Positions 1-11,694 are shown, counted from the first letter of the stretch. The stretch is DNA of 64,000 bases from Antedon mediterranea (GCF_964355755.1 NC_092671.1:21042001-21106000); one strand, 5' to 3'. Notes: generated from the sequence alone by a model not told the origin. Made by a program: numbers and translations.

Positions 1-470
1 CAGCTTTGTCCACTGAGGTAATTGTTTATTTGTTTTCAAACCAAATCCAAACACTATTTAGTTACTATAGTTCTTATAATATATCGATGTGATGTGTTTT
101 GTTATACTATAGTTATTAGCAGTTACCCGTACAATGGATGCGCACCATCTTATATAGATTGCAAGTTTCCAGAACCAAAAAGATAGTACAGTAATATACT
201 GTAGTACAATCCAGTGCACTCTTCCCTGGTAAATACACAAATCTGTAAATGGATGTACAGTACTGGTTAGAGGACTTTCGACATTCCTCGCGTGTTTTGA
301 ACGAGTGTTGACCGAGCGTTGTTCGAGCATTGTTAGCGATATTCACAAGCGTTGCTAGCTTCGAGTAATACATTAAGGTCACAATCCACGCATGAACGGT
401 TTTATCGAGCAGCGATTTCTGGGTAGCAGTTTATCTCGATGTCATTGTCTTTCGTGTTCCACGGCATTAG
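1..470. other. No gene seen; possibly the decayed upstream part of the adjacent LINE
   Basis: The two short minus-strand frames here have no recognisable motif and AT-rich composition. The last ~60 bases, read in the frame of the following LINE fragment, continue plausibly but contain an in-frame TAG at 468-470, so coding may once have begun further left. Confidence 0.4.
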
Positions 471-1274
471 CATGAAAAAGCACCTCGAAATACACCTTGT
501 GCCGCCTTATATGGAGAGCTTGGTTGGTCTCCAATTAACGAGATTCATAACGCTCTTCGTATGAAATACTTCCATAGAATTATAAAGATGGAAAACTATC
601 GATGGCCAAAAATTATGTTTATTGGAATGCTACAACTTAATTGTGAATTTAAAGACTTAAGGTATAAGTTTCTATCTTGTATAAACGATATTCTCTTGAA
701 GTGTAATTGTGAATCCAAAAATATTTTCACCACTCTCTCAAATTATAAAGAAGTCTACTTTCCAATTTCTGAAATCTTAAGAAAACTTAACTATATAATG
801 ATAGATGAATGGAGAATTGAATTGCAAAATAAATCAAGTCTCCACATCTATGAAACATTAAAATCAAAACCTGGACTTGAAAATTACTTAATTGATAAAA
901 CTAATTTTGAAGGTGCTGCATTAAAATTTAAAGCTCGTTCAAATACGCTACCTTTGAATGATAGAACTGCAAATTGGAATATTGATAATAATAAAAAATG
1001 TAAATTGTGCGGTACAAATTCGGACGAAGACATCCATCATTTCATCCTTAATTGTCCAGCTTTAAATAATATACGTAATCAGGAATTATTTAATTTATAT
1101 GTGGATATGTATAGAAATGGCAGCAAAGATATGTTTGATACTTTTTATACTTCTCCTGAAAATGACAAACTTAAATATATTTTGGGATACTCAGATAATT
1201 TAATTGATGAAGAGTGTGAAAATATTTTAGATAGTTTTTGTAAAAGATACCTAAAACAAGCATGGCAATTTTGA
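471..1274 (+). pseudogene. C-terminal fragment of a non-LTR retrotransposon (LINE) polyprotein
   Basis: The frame is open from a TAG at 468-470 to the TGA ending at 1274 (about 267 residues). It begins with a NTPCAALYGELGW-like block typical of the region after the reverse transcriptase in CR1/L2-type LINEs. A zinc-knuckle-like cluster, C-x2-C-x8-H-H-x4-C (CKLC...HHFILNC), starts near residue 177. Endonuclease and reverse transcriptase catalytic blocks are absent, so this is a 5'-truncated copy. An ATG at 561 lies in frame but is not a true start. The 3' UTR and short-repeat tail that follow support a genuine retrotransposed 3' end. I see the motif directly; the clade assignment is inferred. 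Confidence 0.75.
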
Positions 1275-1650
1275 AATGATTCACTGAATTCCATGACTCA
1301 ATAACTATGTTATCTACATTGCTACATTAAGTAAATTGAAAAAAAAAGTGGGAGGGGGGAGGAGTTGGGGGTTTTTCGTAATAAGCTGTGTTTATCAGCT
1401 GATTTTATTTTATTTTATACACTTTTACTATATCTTGTTTTGTATTCATTGTGTAAAGTAATGATCTACTGTATGTATCGATGTAAATTGGGGGGGGGGG
1501 GGGGGGTAGGATAGGGGTTGATAGTTGCTTTTGCCTTTTTTACTTTTCTGTTATTTGTTATATTTTATATTGTGAAGGATGCACCTTTGTGCTAAGTGTG
1601 CCACCGATCTAAAGGTGTAATTCCAAATAAATAAATAAATAAATAAATAA
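1275..1650 (+). mobile_element. LINE 3' UTR with (AAAT)n tail
   Basis: AT-rich 3' untranslated region of the preceding LINE fragment. It ends with a conserved-looking block before the tail and a perfect AAAT array at about 1624-1650, the usual terminal microsatellite of CR1/L2/Daphne-type elements. It also contains a 17-base G run at 1490-1506. Confidence 0.7.
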
Positions 1651-3190
1651 GGCCGCTGTCGGCGACAATAATTTATTTTAGAAATACCAAAGTCAATCAT
1701 TCAACGTAAGTCAAAAACATATTCAGTGATGCGTCACGTGACGGTGATTAACACTGTAAACAAGCTTAATAATAGACGATTTTCGTTCGTTCAGCCGTGA
1801 CCAGCCAAGCGTAAACAACTTCTGAACGGAGGGTCGTGTATGAGAAAACGAATTACTGTAAAATGTTCTTAAAAGATTGGCCTACATAACTGTATGATTG
1901 AAAAAAATAATTAAACAAAATTTCACCGCCTAAAATCCACCGAAAAAAACACTACGGTGGTGACAAACGCCTACTGTATGCTTTACTCTGGAGTTTTTTA
2001 CAATGGATTTTAAGTGGTGAAAACAATTTGTTTAATTTAAGAACATTTTCCATTAATTTTTTTATCTTGTATGGCCCTCTGCTGTTAATGAGGAACGATT
2101 CTTCAATTAACATGGTGTCCAGAAAACACTGTTAAAATGTTATTTCTGTTGGTGGCTACTATTGAAAATATTAGGGGCAACACATTATTTACACACAATA
2201 CAGAGGCATTATAGTAGTAAAAGGATTCTCATCTAAAATGTTAAGGGTTTTCATCGAAGACATTAACGCGGAAAACGTACAATACAGTAATTGATCGATT
2301 ATTTGATTGAACCGTCCGCCGACTGGGCGCTCAAAGGAACAGAATAATGGCCTGACTGATGACTCGGAATTAACAATTATTCATTTTGATGTAAAGCACG
2401 AAGATATATATGTTCTCAATATAATCATAATATAATTAAATGTTTATGCGCCGATTTAATAAATTCCGCCTTTCATGTGTGTACTCCTAATTTTTAACAG
2501 TTTACCTTTTAAAAAAGGTAAACTGTGTGAGTGTTTGTGTGAGAGGAAATTGTACTGATAGAATCAGTAGAATATTTAATACTATGATTAGGACAATACA
2601 TTTTGATTAGAAATTTTTTTTCTTTCCAGGACAAATTCAACTTCAAATGAGAGGTGTATACATAGCTACGATAGGCCTATGGTTTAAGTACGAATGAATA
2701 GGTGTCATATTGGCTGATAATTAAAATATCTAATTTTGATCTGCGGGCCCCCAGCCTTCTTTTTCCTCTTACCATCCCAGCCACAATTAACAAACCTTAA
2801 CAACTCTGGACCTGGACAGTTCAAATTTAGTTACTTTTCCTAGTACAATTCCAATCATATACTTCATTACGCCAGACAAATTATGTTAGCCATCACTCCC
2901 AACCCATAATCCCTCAGTGGCAGTTTTCAAATGTAGTACATTTCCAGTATTGTTTCAGTAATGGTGATAGGCCTACATCCCCACCCCAAACTCTCATCCC
3001 CTTCCCAGGGATAATTAAAATACTTAAACAATTTCTTACCACATTTGATAACCTACTACACCTAGCCTAAGGAAAATCCCCACTATCCCCTGAACCCCAA
3101 CTTTCACACCCTATCTCCCAACCCTTCTCTCCCACCAATTCCCCCTCTCCCACCAATACCCCTCCCTCACCAATTCCCCTCCCCCTTTTT
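1651..3190. other. Gene-free AT-rich sequence
   Basis: No frame of coding quality on either strand. Short homopolymer and C-rich stretches (about 3110-3185) only, plus the hairpin listed separately. Confidence 0.5.
2498..2525. repeat. Perfect short hairpin
   Basis: CAGTTTACCTTTT and its reverse complement are separated by two bases, giving 13-bp perfect arms. It stands in non-coding DNA and could be a palindromic end of a lost element. Confidence 0.6.
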
Positions 3191-3475
3191 GAAATGTAAT
3201 TTAAAACCTTCCCGGTACAATTGCGATCATTTTGATAACCCATATGTATGGTTACGTGCAGAAACAGAAATTTGTATAACGAACAAACATCGAAAGTGGG
3301 GAAAAGTGGACCATTTTGACCACATTTTAGCCCCTAACTTGGATCCTAGATGGCGGATGATGTTCAAATGTAGTTTAGAACCTTCCCGGTAAAATTGAGG
3401 GCATTTTGATGCCCCATATGTAAGGTTACGTGCAGTAACAAAAATTTGTATAATGAACAAACAGACAAACAAACT
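3191..3475 (+). repeat. Two diverged tandem copies, about 174 bp
   Basis: The block CCTTCCCGGTA(C/A)AATTG...CCCATATGTA...GGTTACGTGCAG starts near 3209 and again near 3381, each followed by ATTTGTATAA(C/T)GAACAAACA. The overlapping small frames on both strands are by-products of this repeat. Transposon type unknown. Confidence 0.65.
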
Positions 3476-3539
3476 ATCTCACTTATAATATAGATAAACC
3501 AAAAGTCATTTTGTATTAACACTTAGTGAAAATTTAAGT

Positions 3540-4363
3540 CATATCAAGGGCAAACTTTCTATGGATTAAAAATGGCATGTTTCACAAGAAGTTGCGCGCA
3601 CGCGCATTTAAATTTCAAAATGCGCAAAATTAATTTCTAATCAACTTTCTACACTGATCATGGCAATTTGTAAAATGTAACGCGCGCAAAAAAATTTAAG
3701 CGTAAGGTGCGCACGGAGCATACAAATCATGTGTTTTTCTCTTTTATTATAATTTTACAGCCTTTCCTAGTCATTTTAAAAAAGATTGACATCATTTCAA
3801 ATTTAAATGACGTCATACGACATGTTGATTTAGACCATTTGCGCGCGTTTTAGTTGAAAAAGTTATAAAATATTGTCAAAATAATCCCACTTTTGAGTCT
3901 ATTATAGCTCTTCAGGATCAAAGGTGACCCCCTAACATCTCGGATGTTATGACGTCATCGTATGGCCACACGAATGTAAAATATAGGATTTTGTCTCTTT
4001 CGTTATTGCTCATCACATTCAACAGAGCGCATCTCGCTTATACGTATTCCATTTTCCCCAAGATTTTAATATTGTCTACGTCAATCAACTATCTTTCACA
4101 TTAAGTTAAATATTTTAAATTTTATGACGTCATGTCTAAAAATGTAAATAACGTGGGTCACTTATTTTCATCTTTACAGTAAATTTCAATCTGTTATAGC
4201 TTGTCAGAATAAAAAGTGATAATCATAATTAAAACGTTTTCTGGAAGCTATTGGATTGTAGATACGAATTCAACGAGCGCATCTCTCTTTTAGCTCCCAA
4301 AATTCTTCAAATTTGTATTAATGGAATTATTTAGATAATTATCTTCTAAAATTGTTTTCTTTA
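3540..4363 (+). repeat. Family E repeat, left part of a copy split by a later insertion
   Basis: Shares long blocks with 49460-51180, with 41486-42380 (inverted) and with 42618-43915: the GGCATGTTTCACA(A/C)GAAGTT block, the ATGACGTCAT-rich blocks and the GTTTTCTGGAAGCTATT block. The copy stops at the insertion point at 4363 and resumes at 7991. No coding capacity seen, so non-autonomous. Confidence 0.7.
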
Positions 4364-4499
4364 CAGTGTTCTCCCCAGGATTCAGATCAAGCGTCACGCT
4401 TCCGCCCACCGCATTCCGACACTAAGTACTTGAGTCACAGCCTCACAATGTTGGGGCGAAGCGATTTTTGGTAATTTACACCCTAGATGGCCGGAAATG

Positions 4500-5101
4500 G
4501 TACTCTCGCATATAACATTTATGTTGAATGACACCACTAGTTTGGCCGGAAATAACACTTATAGCGCGCTAGCAAACAGCAAAACGATCGTTGCCTACTT
4601 TTTCCGCCAGTAAACATACGCGATAAGAAACATTTTTTGCGTTCATTACGAACATCGAGGGGGAAGTCATCAATGAAAAAAAATAGGCCTAAGCCTACTC
4701 ATAAGTAGGACAACTCTAGTTGGCCGGAAACAAAACTTTATAGCGTACCAGCAAACAGTAGAACCATCGTAGCCTACTTTTTCCGCCAGTAAACATACGT
4801 GAAAAAACTAGGACAACTCTGTAATTGGTCGGAAAGGACACTTTATAGCCCGCTAGCAAACAGCACGATTGCAGCCTACTTTTTCCGCCGGTAAACATAC
4901 GCGATAAGAAACATTTTTTGCGTTCATTAGGAACGTCAAGGGGAATTCCCCGATAAATAAAGACAAATCTGTAGTTGGCCGGAAAGGACACTTCATATCG
5001 CGCTAGCAAACATCCCAATCGTAGCCTACTTTTTCATAAACATACGCGATAAATGAAAAAAAAAAATATGCCTACTATACTCGCTTCATAGCGCGTTAGC
5101 A
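4500..5101. repeat. Degenerate tandem array, left half
   Basis: Repeated blocks of TGGCCGGAAA...TTATAGCGCGCTAGCAAACAG...TAGCCTACTTTTTCCGCC recur near 4541, 4717, 4818, 4971 and 5080 at irregular spacing. The minus-strand frame at 4716-5018 is a by-product. The array resumes at 6856. Confidence 0.65.
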
Positions 5102-5111
5102 AACATTAAAA

Positions 5112-6845
5112 GGGTGTGTAGAAAGCGACGACCTCGAATTGGACGACCCAACGACCCGGGCGACCTCGAATTGAACGACCCATAACACAAAACCGACGAC
5201 CCCTATAGCCTAGCCTAGCCTAGGCCTAAGTGTGGTATAACATCCCGAAGCCGAACATAGCCAAAGATCTTTAAACTATACCTTATTATATAATACTCGC
5301 AAGCAAGCAATTGATTGAAAAAATACAGAAATATCGCCATTTGATACTGATTGTGTCGACACGAACAAACGAAAAGATATGGAACGCCAAGAGTGCATCA
5401 TTAAAACTGCATTCGACATATTAAAAATAAATTAAAAAGAAATAAATATTATACAATACATGGTTAAACCATGGACGTATAATTACATCTCGTCTTCTTA
5501 TAACGAACACTATAGGCCTACCAAGCAGCGTAACATGTGCATGGGGGGATATGACCGGTTGGGCCGCCGACAAGTTGAGCCGCCGGTAATTTCTATGAAA
5601 CGGCCAGTGCGTCTTTTACGAAATTTCGCGTAGTGATAGAGTGGTGTCCTAGTAGGCCCTACATAAGTTCATGGTCTTTAGGTTTATTGTGTCATGAAAA
5701 TAAATAATAATTACATACTACAATTTTGTTGGTTTGAAACAGCAAAGGAAAGTAGTCATATTTAATAATTTAATTGTTTTTAATCTTTCAAGGTAAAAAT
5801 GCAGTGCACTCCATAATATTTTCTCGCGTGTATGCCTACACGTAAAATCACGTTGTCTCTCAGGACTAATAGAGTATTGATATTCTTCGAATGAGGTTAA
5901 ATAATAATTATTTTTTATTTACTATCTTTTATTATCATATTTTATTGAATTTTACAATGTTAATACACAAAATATTTTACAAAAAAACGGTGATTTTATG
6001 CAATTATTTTACTTCAACTGCCGCCTGAGGGGGCAACATGTTTACGTCATTTTTGGCTAAAAACGATCATTTTCGGTCATGTTTTAGGCCTTATATTTTG
6101 GAATATACAAGTCAGATATTCATAATTATTTCTCTTTAATTATAATATTTAATAATATATACTAAAAACCGTGATATATAAACTTTGGAATATACATCGT
6201 TATATCTAATAATTAATATAAATAGAACTTCTATTAAATAGAAACGAGCACCGGCGAAAGTAAGCATTTGGCGTTTCATAGAAAATAGTTTTTCTGGCCG
6301 CGCCTCAACTTGTCGGCGGTTCAACTTGGCCTAATCCTGCATGGGGAGGGCCATAAGAAGCTTTACATTTCACACATGCATTGTATACGGTCAAACCATG
6401 GAGGTATAAAAATATTTTTACCAAACCATGGAGCTGGTCAATATACCTCCATGGTCAAACCTTACCTGCCGCTGAAAAAGGGGCCTGGTTTGCCATGTTT
6501 ATGATATTTCGTGTGCTAATCGAGTCGAATGCAGTTTTAATGATGCACTCTTGGCGTTCCATATCTGTTCGTTTGTTCGTGTCGACACATTCAGTATCAA
6601 ATGGCGATATTTCTGTATTTTTTCAATCAATTGCTTGCTTGCGAGTATTATATAAGGTATGGTTTAAAGATCTTTGGTTATGTTCGGCTTCGGGATGTTA
6701 TACCATACTTAGGCCTAGGCTAGGCTAGGCTATTATAGGGGTCGTCGGTTTCGTGTTATGGGTCGTCCAATTCTAGGTCGTCCAATTCGAGGTCGCCCGG
6801 GTCGTTGGGGTCGTCCAATTCGAGGTCGTCGCTTTCTACACACCC
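5112..6845. mobile_element. Foldback/MULE-like element with ~310-bp terminal inverted repeats and 10-bp target duplication
   Basis: The left end 5112-5417 is repeated inverted at 6524-6845; the outer 20 bases (GGGTGTGTAGAAAGCGACGA) match exactly. The arms contain internal repeats of CGACCTCGAATTGGACGACC. Flanks carry the direct repeat AACATTAAAA at 5102-5111 and 6846-6855. Long arms with a 9-11 bp duplication are known of Mutator-like and foldback elements. A second inner inverted pair around GCCGCCGACAAGTTGAG (about 5561 and 6297-6328) suggests another element nested in the core. No transposase frame. Confidence 0.8.
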
Positions 6846-6855
6846 AACATTAAAA

Positions 6856-7040
6856 CGATCGTAGCCTACTTTTTTTACATACGCGATCAAAATTTTTTTT
6901 TGCGTTCAATACAAACATCAGGGGGAAGTCCCAATGAAATAAAACTAGGCCTACTAATTAGTAATACACCTAGTTGTCCGGAAATAAGACTTCATAGCGC
7001 ACTAGCAAATAGGAAAACTATTGTAGCCTTTTTGAATGTA
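6856..7040. repeat. Degenerate tandem array, right half
   Basis: Resumes the array interrupted at 5111: TTGTCCGGAAATAAGACTTCATAGCGC and TAGCAAATAGGAAAAC blocks, with CGATCGTAGCCTACTTTTT directly after the foldback insertion. With the left half it reconstructs one array predating the insertion. Confidence 0.6.
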
Positions 7041-7170
7041 TTAGGCCTATACGATCAAAGCAGCTAGCATTGAATTGCAGCTAGAAATTCAATCGTGCCT
7101 TTGTCATTTGATGATGTGCGTATCTTACCGACGAAAGAGTAAATCCCACCGATCCATAAAGAGTCGAATA

Positions 7171-7710
7171 ATTCAGTGTGATATTGAAAATATCATTGAT
7201 ATTTATTTTTTAATACACATAACATTTTTACAAGAAAAACAATACAATCCATCATTGTTTTAACTGAAAACTTTATTTACAATATACAAGTTACCACATT
7301 TTAGACGATTCAGACAACAGCCAATACTAGAGATCAAAAGAGAGACATGGCAATAACAAAACACGTGTTTACATCTCGTCGATTTTTTACGTATATATTT
7401 ATAGATTTTAAAAGTGCATGATTTGACAGGCTGAGACGCCGCTTTAGCCACGCGAACAACAATTTGTACATCGGTGCTAGAATGTCGATTAATTCAGTGT
7501 GATATTGAAAATATCATTGATATTTATTTTTGAATACACATAACATTTTTACAAGAAAAACAATACAATCAATCATTATTTTAACTGAAAACTTTATTTA
7601 CAAATACAAGTTACCACATTTTAGACGATTCAGACCACATCCAATACTAGAGATCGAAAGAGAGACATGGCAGTAACAAAACATGTGTTTACATCTCTCG
7701 GCGGCGGCCG
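7171..7710 (+). repeat. Direct tandem duplication, period about 321 bp
   Basis: ATTCAGTGTGATATTGAAAA begins at 7171 and again at 7492. About 210 bases after each start are ~93% similar, ending at GTGTTTACATCTC. The small frames at 7075-7263 and 7260-7451 fall in it and are not genes. Confidence 0.8.
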
Positions 7711-7990
7711 GTGAAAGCGAGTTTCAGTTGTTAACACTTTGTTACGCAGTCTTTTGTTTCTTTGGCTTGTATCGTCTAGTGGTCGTGTCACATGTCTCGT
7801 ATGCATTAGGCTCTTTATGCATGCCGCGCCTCAGCTCTAAAGTACCTGCCTGTTGATCTATTTTTAGATTGTTTGTGGTTGATATTTTTAAGCGTCACGG
7901 ATAAGGTTTTAAGCGTCACGGCCGACCGTAAAGCGTCACGGTAGAGAACCCAAGCATCACGGTCGCTTCAAAGGCCTGGGGAGAACACTG

Positions 7991-8262
7991 CTTTATATGT
8001 CAATTTGATGACGTCATCGTGTGAATAATTGGATTTAAAAGATGGGTCTTGTAATTTCGTCTATGCTGCACTGTATATAACAGTGTATTCTGTAAACACT
8101 GTAATGTGCTGTATGCTACAAATTAGGTACAATTCAGCACTGTAAACATACTTAATTTATGTCATAGGATGGCATAATAATTGTTGAAGCTCATATAGTT
8201 TAAAGTATGTTGCGTTTGCGCGGATAACCCGAACTCGTCAAGTGACGAGTTTAAATCTACAA
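7991..8262 (+). repeat. Family E repeat, right part of the split copy
   Basis: Parallels 42645-42912 almost base for base, including AATTCAGCACTGTAAACATA and GGATGGCATAATAATTGT. It ends in GCGCGGATAACCCGAACTCGTCA...TGACGAGTT, the 3' terminal hairpin of family E. Confidence 0.75.
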
Positions 8263-8893
8263 TATATTTCGGTGTATATGTCGCACCTGTGTATAAGACG
8301 CACCCCCTAACTGAGAGTAAAATATCGGTATTTTTTATATCGTCGATGTATAAGACGCACTTTATATTTCATCAAAACAATGTTTTTTTAAATTGTAATC
8401 AATATTATTGTAATAATATATTTTGTTAAATCTACAACGGCGTCCTTTACTTAGGTTTTTTCTTACCTAGGCTCGGCCGCGCCCAGCCTCAACAAGTTGT
8501 TTCTAACTTGTTATTCATGAGTTTCGCACAGAGTCCATGACCGTGTGTGTAACACGCACGTGTGTGGGCTAGCCTCGCTCGACATCGATCATTTCGAGAG
8601 AGCGCACGTTTTCACAGACAATCGTATTCGATTAGTATCTATGTAGCCGAGAAGTGTGTACGCTAGGTCCATGCTATAATCACCTGGAGAATATACTAGT
8701 CGAATACCGTACACCATGTGGCCGCCAAGAAGGGTTTGCGCTGGGGGTACGGCGATCGGCGATTGTGCGTATAAAAATAAATACTATTCCAATCGTAAAC
8801 GTTTACAAATGAAATTTTATCGGAGCGCCTAAAACAGCTCCATAATGAACAAATCGTTTCATCATATTTAGTATAACATGACGCTAACATTTC
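8263..8893. other. Gene-free; two copies of a TATAAGACGCAC motif
   Basis: TGTATAAGACGCAC occurs at about 8290 and 8347, a motif common in short DNA-transposon remnants. The rest shows no coding signal on either strand. Confidence 0.4.
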
Positions 8894-9300
8894 TTTTTTT
8901 TTTTTTTTTTTTATTTCATCATATAATACATTACAAAGGAAAAACATAATCAAATAAAAAATTTTAATTAAAAGCCAGAAACAAAAACAAGAAAGATATC
9001 CATCTAACAAATTAAATAAAGGTTCATAAAAATTATTCTAATCTCTAACCATTTCATATTTGATTTATAAATTCTTCTAATTTTATCCATTTTCTATTAA
9101 AAATATTGTCCTCAAAATTCTGATGATAAATAAATGTTTCTGTTTCATAAAACCTTTTTAACTCGTTCATAACCATAACCAGATAGTTGGCTTACATTTA
9201 ACTAAATAAAGGATTTTACAATTAGAATAATTTCATTAATGGCTTTTAAATTAAAAAACTGATGCGCATCTTGGTATCCGAAAATTATGCTCTCTTTATT
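8894..9300 (-). pseudogene. 3' end of an L1/Tx1-like LINE, separated from its upstream part by a LINE insertion
   Basis: Read on the minus strand this encodes, with stops, KESIIFGYQDAHQFFN...LKRFYETETF...NRKWIKLEEF, the tail that normally follows the C-terminal cysteine cluster of L1/Tx1-type fish and invertebrate LINEs. It ends at a T run (8894-8912 on plus), the element's poly(A). Its upstream coding sequence resumes at 11695, beyond the nested CR1-like LINE. Confidence 0.65.
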
Positions 9301-11694
9301 TTTTATTTTTTTTTTTTTATTTCATTTATTTCAATATCATTATCGCAGCCTTAGCTGAATTACAAAGATATTTACATTTGTTCAATATTAAAATTTGTAA
9401 AAAAGTATAAAACCAATGATAAAAAAATATAAAAAAGGAGGAAATTTACACAAGAAATACAATACAGGAACATTCAAAAAGTTTAGCTTAAAATATTAAA
9501 ATAGAAAAAAAAAACACCTAAAAGCATCAATAAAAATCGCAAAGCTGTACTGGGTGATATATACAGATTATTCATTTAGAAGCGAGATAAGGTATGGAAT
9601 TGCACTTTTTCTATATCTTTCAACTCTGCATTTGGGTTGTTGATACTTTACACGTCTTAGTTTCATGTTACTTACATTCTTCACTGGAAACCATTTTCCA
9701 AAATGAATACTTTTTGAACAATTCAGAGCAAACTTATAGCATAGATTACGCCTTCTATCAGATAAAGTGTCTAAAGAAAGATCATTGAGTGCTTGGTCAT
9801 AACATATGTAGTCATTACACAATATTATTCTGCAAGCCCTTTTTTGGACAGATTCTATCATATAACTTTGTTTCTTAGTGAGACTAGAATGCCATACTGG
9901 GACAGCATATTCAACACTTGGTCTTATGTAACTCTTAAATACATCTACAAGATCAAATTTCGGAAGATTGAACTTTCTTAATCTACATAATATATGCAGA
10001 CGTCTGCTGGCTTTGGATACAATTTCTTTAACATTACGGTCCCATTTGAGGTTAGCTTGAATCCATAAACCTAGTAACTTAGTTTCATTAACGATTTCAA
10101 TTGTAGCATTACCAATGAAAAGGGGTTCATGTTCATATTGATTTCTTTGAAAGTTAAAATACATAGTTTTACATTTAGTTGGGTTAAGTTTTAGTTTGTT
10201 TTCATTAGACCATACATTCAGTAAAGCAACATCATTCTGAATTGAGGAAATTACATCCTTTTTTACTATCTGTCCTATGCACAAATCATCTACATATTTC
10301 CAAGTTTTACATGGCGAGTCTTGCATGGCATCATTAATTAGAGCAAGAAAGATCATAGGCCCAAGGAGCGTACCTTGAGGGACGCCACATGTTAGATTAA
10401 CACTCATTGATAAGGTGGATTTATAGCGTACTTGTTGGGTTCTGTTTGATAAAAAGCTAATTAACCACGGTACAATTTCAGGTCTACAACCAAGTGTTAC
10501 TAATTTAGAAACTGCTATTGTGTGGTCAACACAATCGAATGCTTTACTAAAGTCAGTTAAAACTAACTGACCAACAGATTTGGGAATGTTACTACCTTCA
10601 TAGAACACATTTAGTAGATCAACCAAATTATGGGTTGTAGAAAAGTGTTTACGGCAACCATATTGGTTGTTATCAAGATTTTTCTCGATATCTGTTAAGA
10701 GCCATTTTTTAATGAAGCCCTCAGCTACCTTAGCTAGGATACATGTAAGTGAGATTGGTCGAAATTTGTCAACCCTAGTACAACCATTTTCTTTGGGAAC
10801 CGGAGTAACAATAGCATCCTTCCACATAGTTGGGACATGACCCTCACTGAGGGAGGCATTTAAGATATTAGTCATAGGGATGCTTAGTTCACATGCAAAA
10901 TCTCTTATTAATCTGTTAGGCACATTATCAGGGCCCGGGGACTTATTTACTTTAACTTTTCTTAATTGATTGTACATTTCCCATTCTTTTACATTAGGGG
11001 GTTTATTAGCAGGTAAATACGTAGGGAGCTTACATAAATCAATACTAGGTCTGCTTTGGGAAGTTATAGCAAAATGGTTGTTTACAAAATTACTTATACC
11101 ATGATAGTCATCCTGCGGAATATCCTCAACACTAATAAGTGGTTGGGGTTTAGTTTTATTAGCTAACATCTGCACGCCTTGGTGCCATTTATGGGGATTA
11201 GTGACTTTTAAGTTTAATAAACGTTCATTGTAAAAGTTCATTTTGTCTTTCTTGATCACTTTTTGTACCTTATTCCTATAGAATTTCCATTCCAGCGATT
11301 TACCATGATTAGTAAAAGCGTGTTGACGTTTCATTATAAGATCCTTTGCTTGTTGTGAAATCCATGGCTTATCAGTTGGATGTATCTTAATGGATTTAAC
11401 CGGGAAGAAAGTGTTCATAGCAGAAGTCAATGACAGATAAAATGATTGCGTTTTCTGTTCAGTAGTACTCACGTTAATAACCTCGTTCCAGTCATGGGTA
11501 GTTATCCAACGGCCAAATTCTTCAACACTTTTCGCTTTCATTGGTCTGATTACACGCTTTTCGATTTTGTTGCTATTCGTCCTTGTAGTTGCTGACAACA
11601 GAACACAATTATGATCGCTAGCACCCATCGGCGACACAATTCGGGGATCGCAATAATACTGCTTCAGATTGGTGGCTATAATATCTAGTATTGC
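9301..11694 (-). mobile_element. 5'-truncated CR1-like LINE nested in the L1-like LINE
   Basis: Minus-strand insertion carrying the end of an endonuclease domain, a full reverse transcriptase and a 3' UTR ending in a T/A-rich tail at about 9301-9325 on plus. It splits the L1-like coding sequence: the frame before it (11695 onward) and after it (9300 downward) belong to one protein. Target duplication could not be defined because of A/T-rich ends. Confidence 0.75.
9568..11694 (-). CDS. Reverse transcriptase ORF of a CR1-like LINE (endonuclease truncated)
   Basis: The frame is open for about 708 codons with no stop or shift; the first ATG is at 11626-11628, after 22 upstream codons starting LDIIATNL. 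The N terminus holds the last endonuclease block (LDIIATNL...SDHNCV); the rest of that domain is lost. Reverse transcriptase blocks follow in order: KSPGPDNVPNRLI, FRPISLTCILAKVAEGFI, LTDFSKAFDCVDH, GVPQGTLLGP and the catalytic box as KYVDD instead of the common YADD. The C-terminal domain ends in ...IPYLISLLNE without a zinc knuckle. This would copy element RNA into DNA at a nicked target. As the endonuclease is missing the copy cannot be autonomous, but the intact frame suggests a recent insertion. Confidence 0.85.
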   Translation of the reverse strand, partial: AILDIIATNLKQYYCDPRIVSPMGASDHNCVLLSATTRTNSNKIEKRVIRPMKAKSVEEFGRWITTHDWNEVINVSTTEQKTQSFYLSLTSAMNTFFPVKSIKIHPTDKPWISQQAKDLIMKRQHAFTNHGKSLEWKFYRNKVQKVIKKDKMNFYNERLLNLKVTNPHKWHQGVQMLANKTKPQPLISVEDIPQDDYHGISNFVNNHFAITSQSRPSIDLCKLPTYLPANKPPNVKEWEMYNQLRKVKVNKSPGPDNVPNRLIRDFACELSIPMTNILNASLSEGHVPTMWKDAIVTPVPKENGCTRVDKFRPISLTCILAKVAEGFIKKWLLTDIEKNLDNNQYGCRKHFSTTHNLVDLLNVFYEGSNIPKSVGQLVLTDFSKAFDCVDHTIAVSKLVTLGCRPEIVPWLISFLSNRTQQVRYKSTLSMSVNLTCGVPQGTLLGPMIFLALINDAMQDSPCKTWKYVDDLCIGQIVKKDVISSIQNDVALLNVWSNENKLKLNPTKCKTMYFNFQRNQYEHEPLFIGNATIEIVNETKLLGLWIQANLKWDRNVKEIVSKASRRLHILCRLRKFNLPKFDLVDVFKSYIRPSVEYAVPVWHSSLTKKQSYMIESVQKRACRIILCNDYICYDQALNDLSLDTLSDRRRNLCYKFALNCSKSIHFGKWFPVKNVSNMKLRRVKYQQPKCRVERYRKSAIPYLISLLNE

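Larger units (their letters stand above)
4364..7990. mobile_element. 3.6-kb non-autonomous TIR element with 5-bp target duplication
   Basis: The left end CAGTGTTCTCCCCAGG (4364-4379) is matched by its exact reverse complement at 7975-7990. Subterminal copies of AAGCGTCACG occur near both ends. CTTTA flanks both ends, and the uninterrupted paralogue at about 42618-42700 has a single CTTTA at the same place, so the duplication is 5 bp. CAGTG ends recall hAT elements but a 5-bp duplication is unusual for them, so the superfamily is uncertain. No transposase frame is present. It contains a degenerate tandem array, the foldback element and a tandem duplication. Confidence 0.75.

Noticed and set aside
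4716-5018. 100-codon minus-strand ORF with internal repetition
   Set aside because: Its protein repeats follow the degenerate DNA tandem array; no protein family resemblance.
7750-7860. tRNA-like CGTCTAGTGGTCGTGTC
   Set aside because: No box B, no acceptor or T stem could be drawn.
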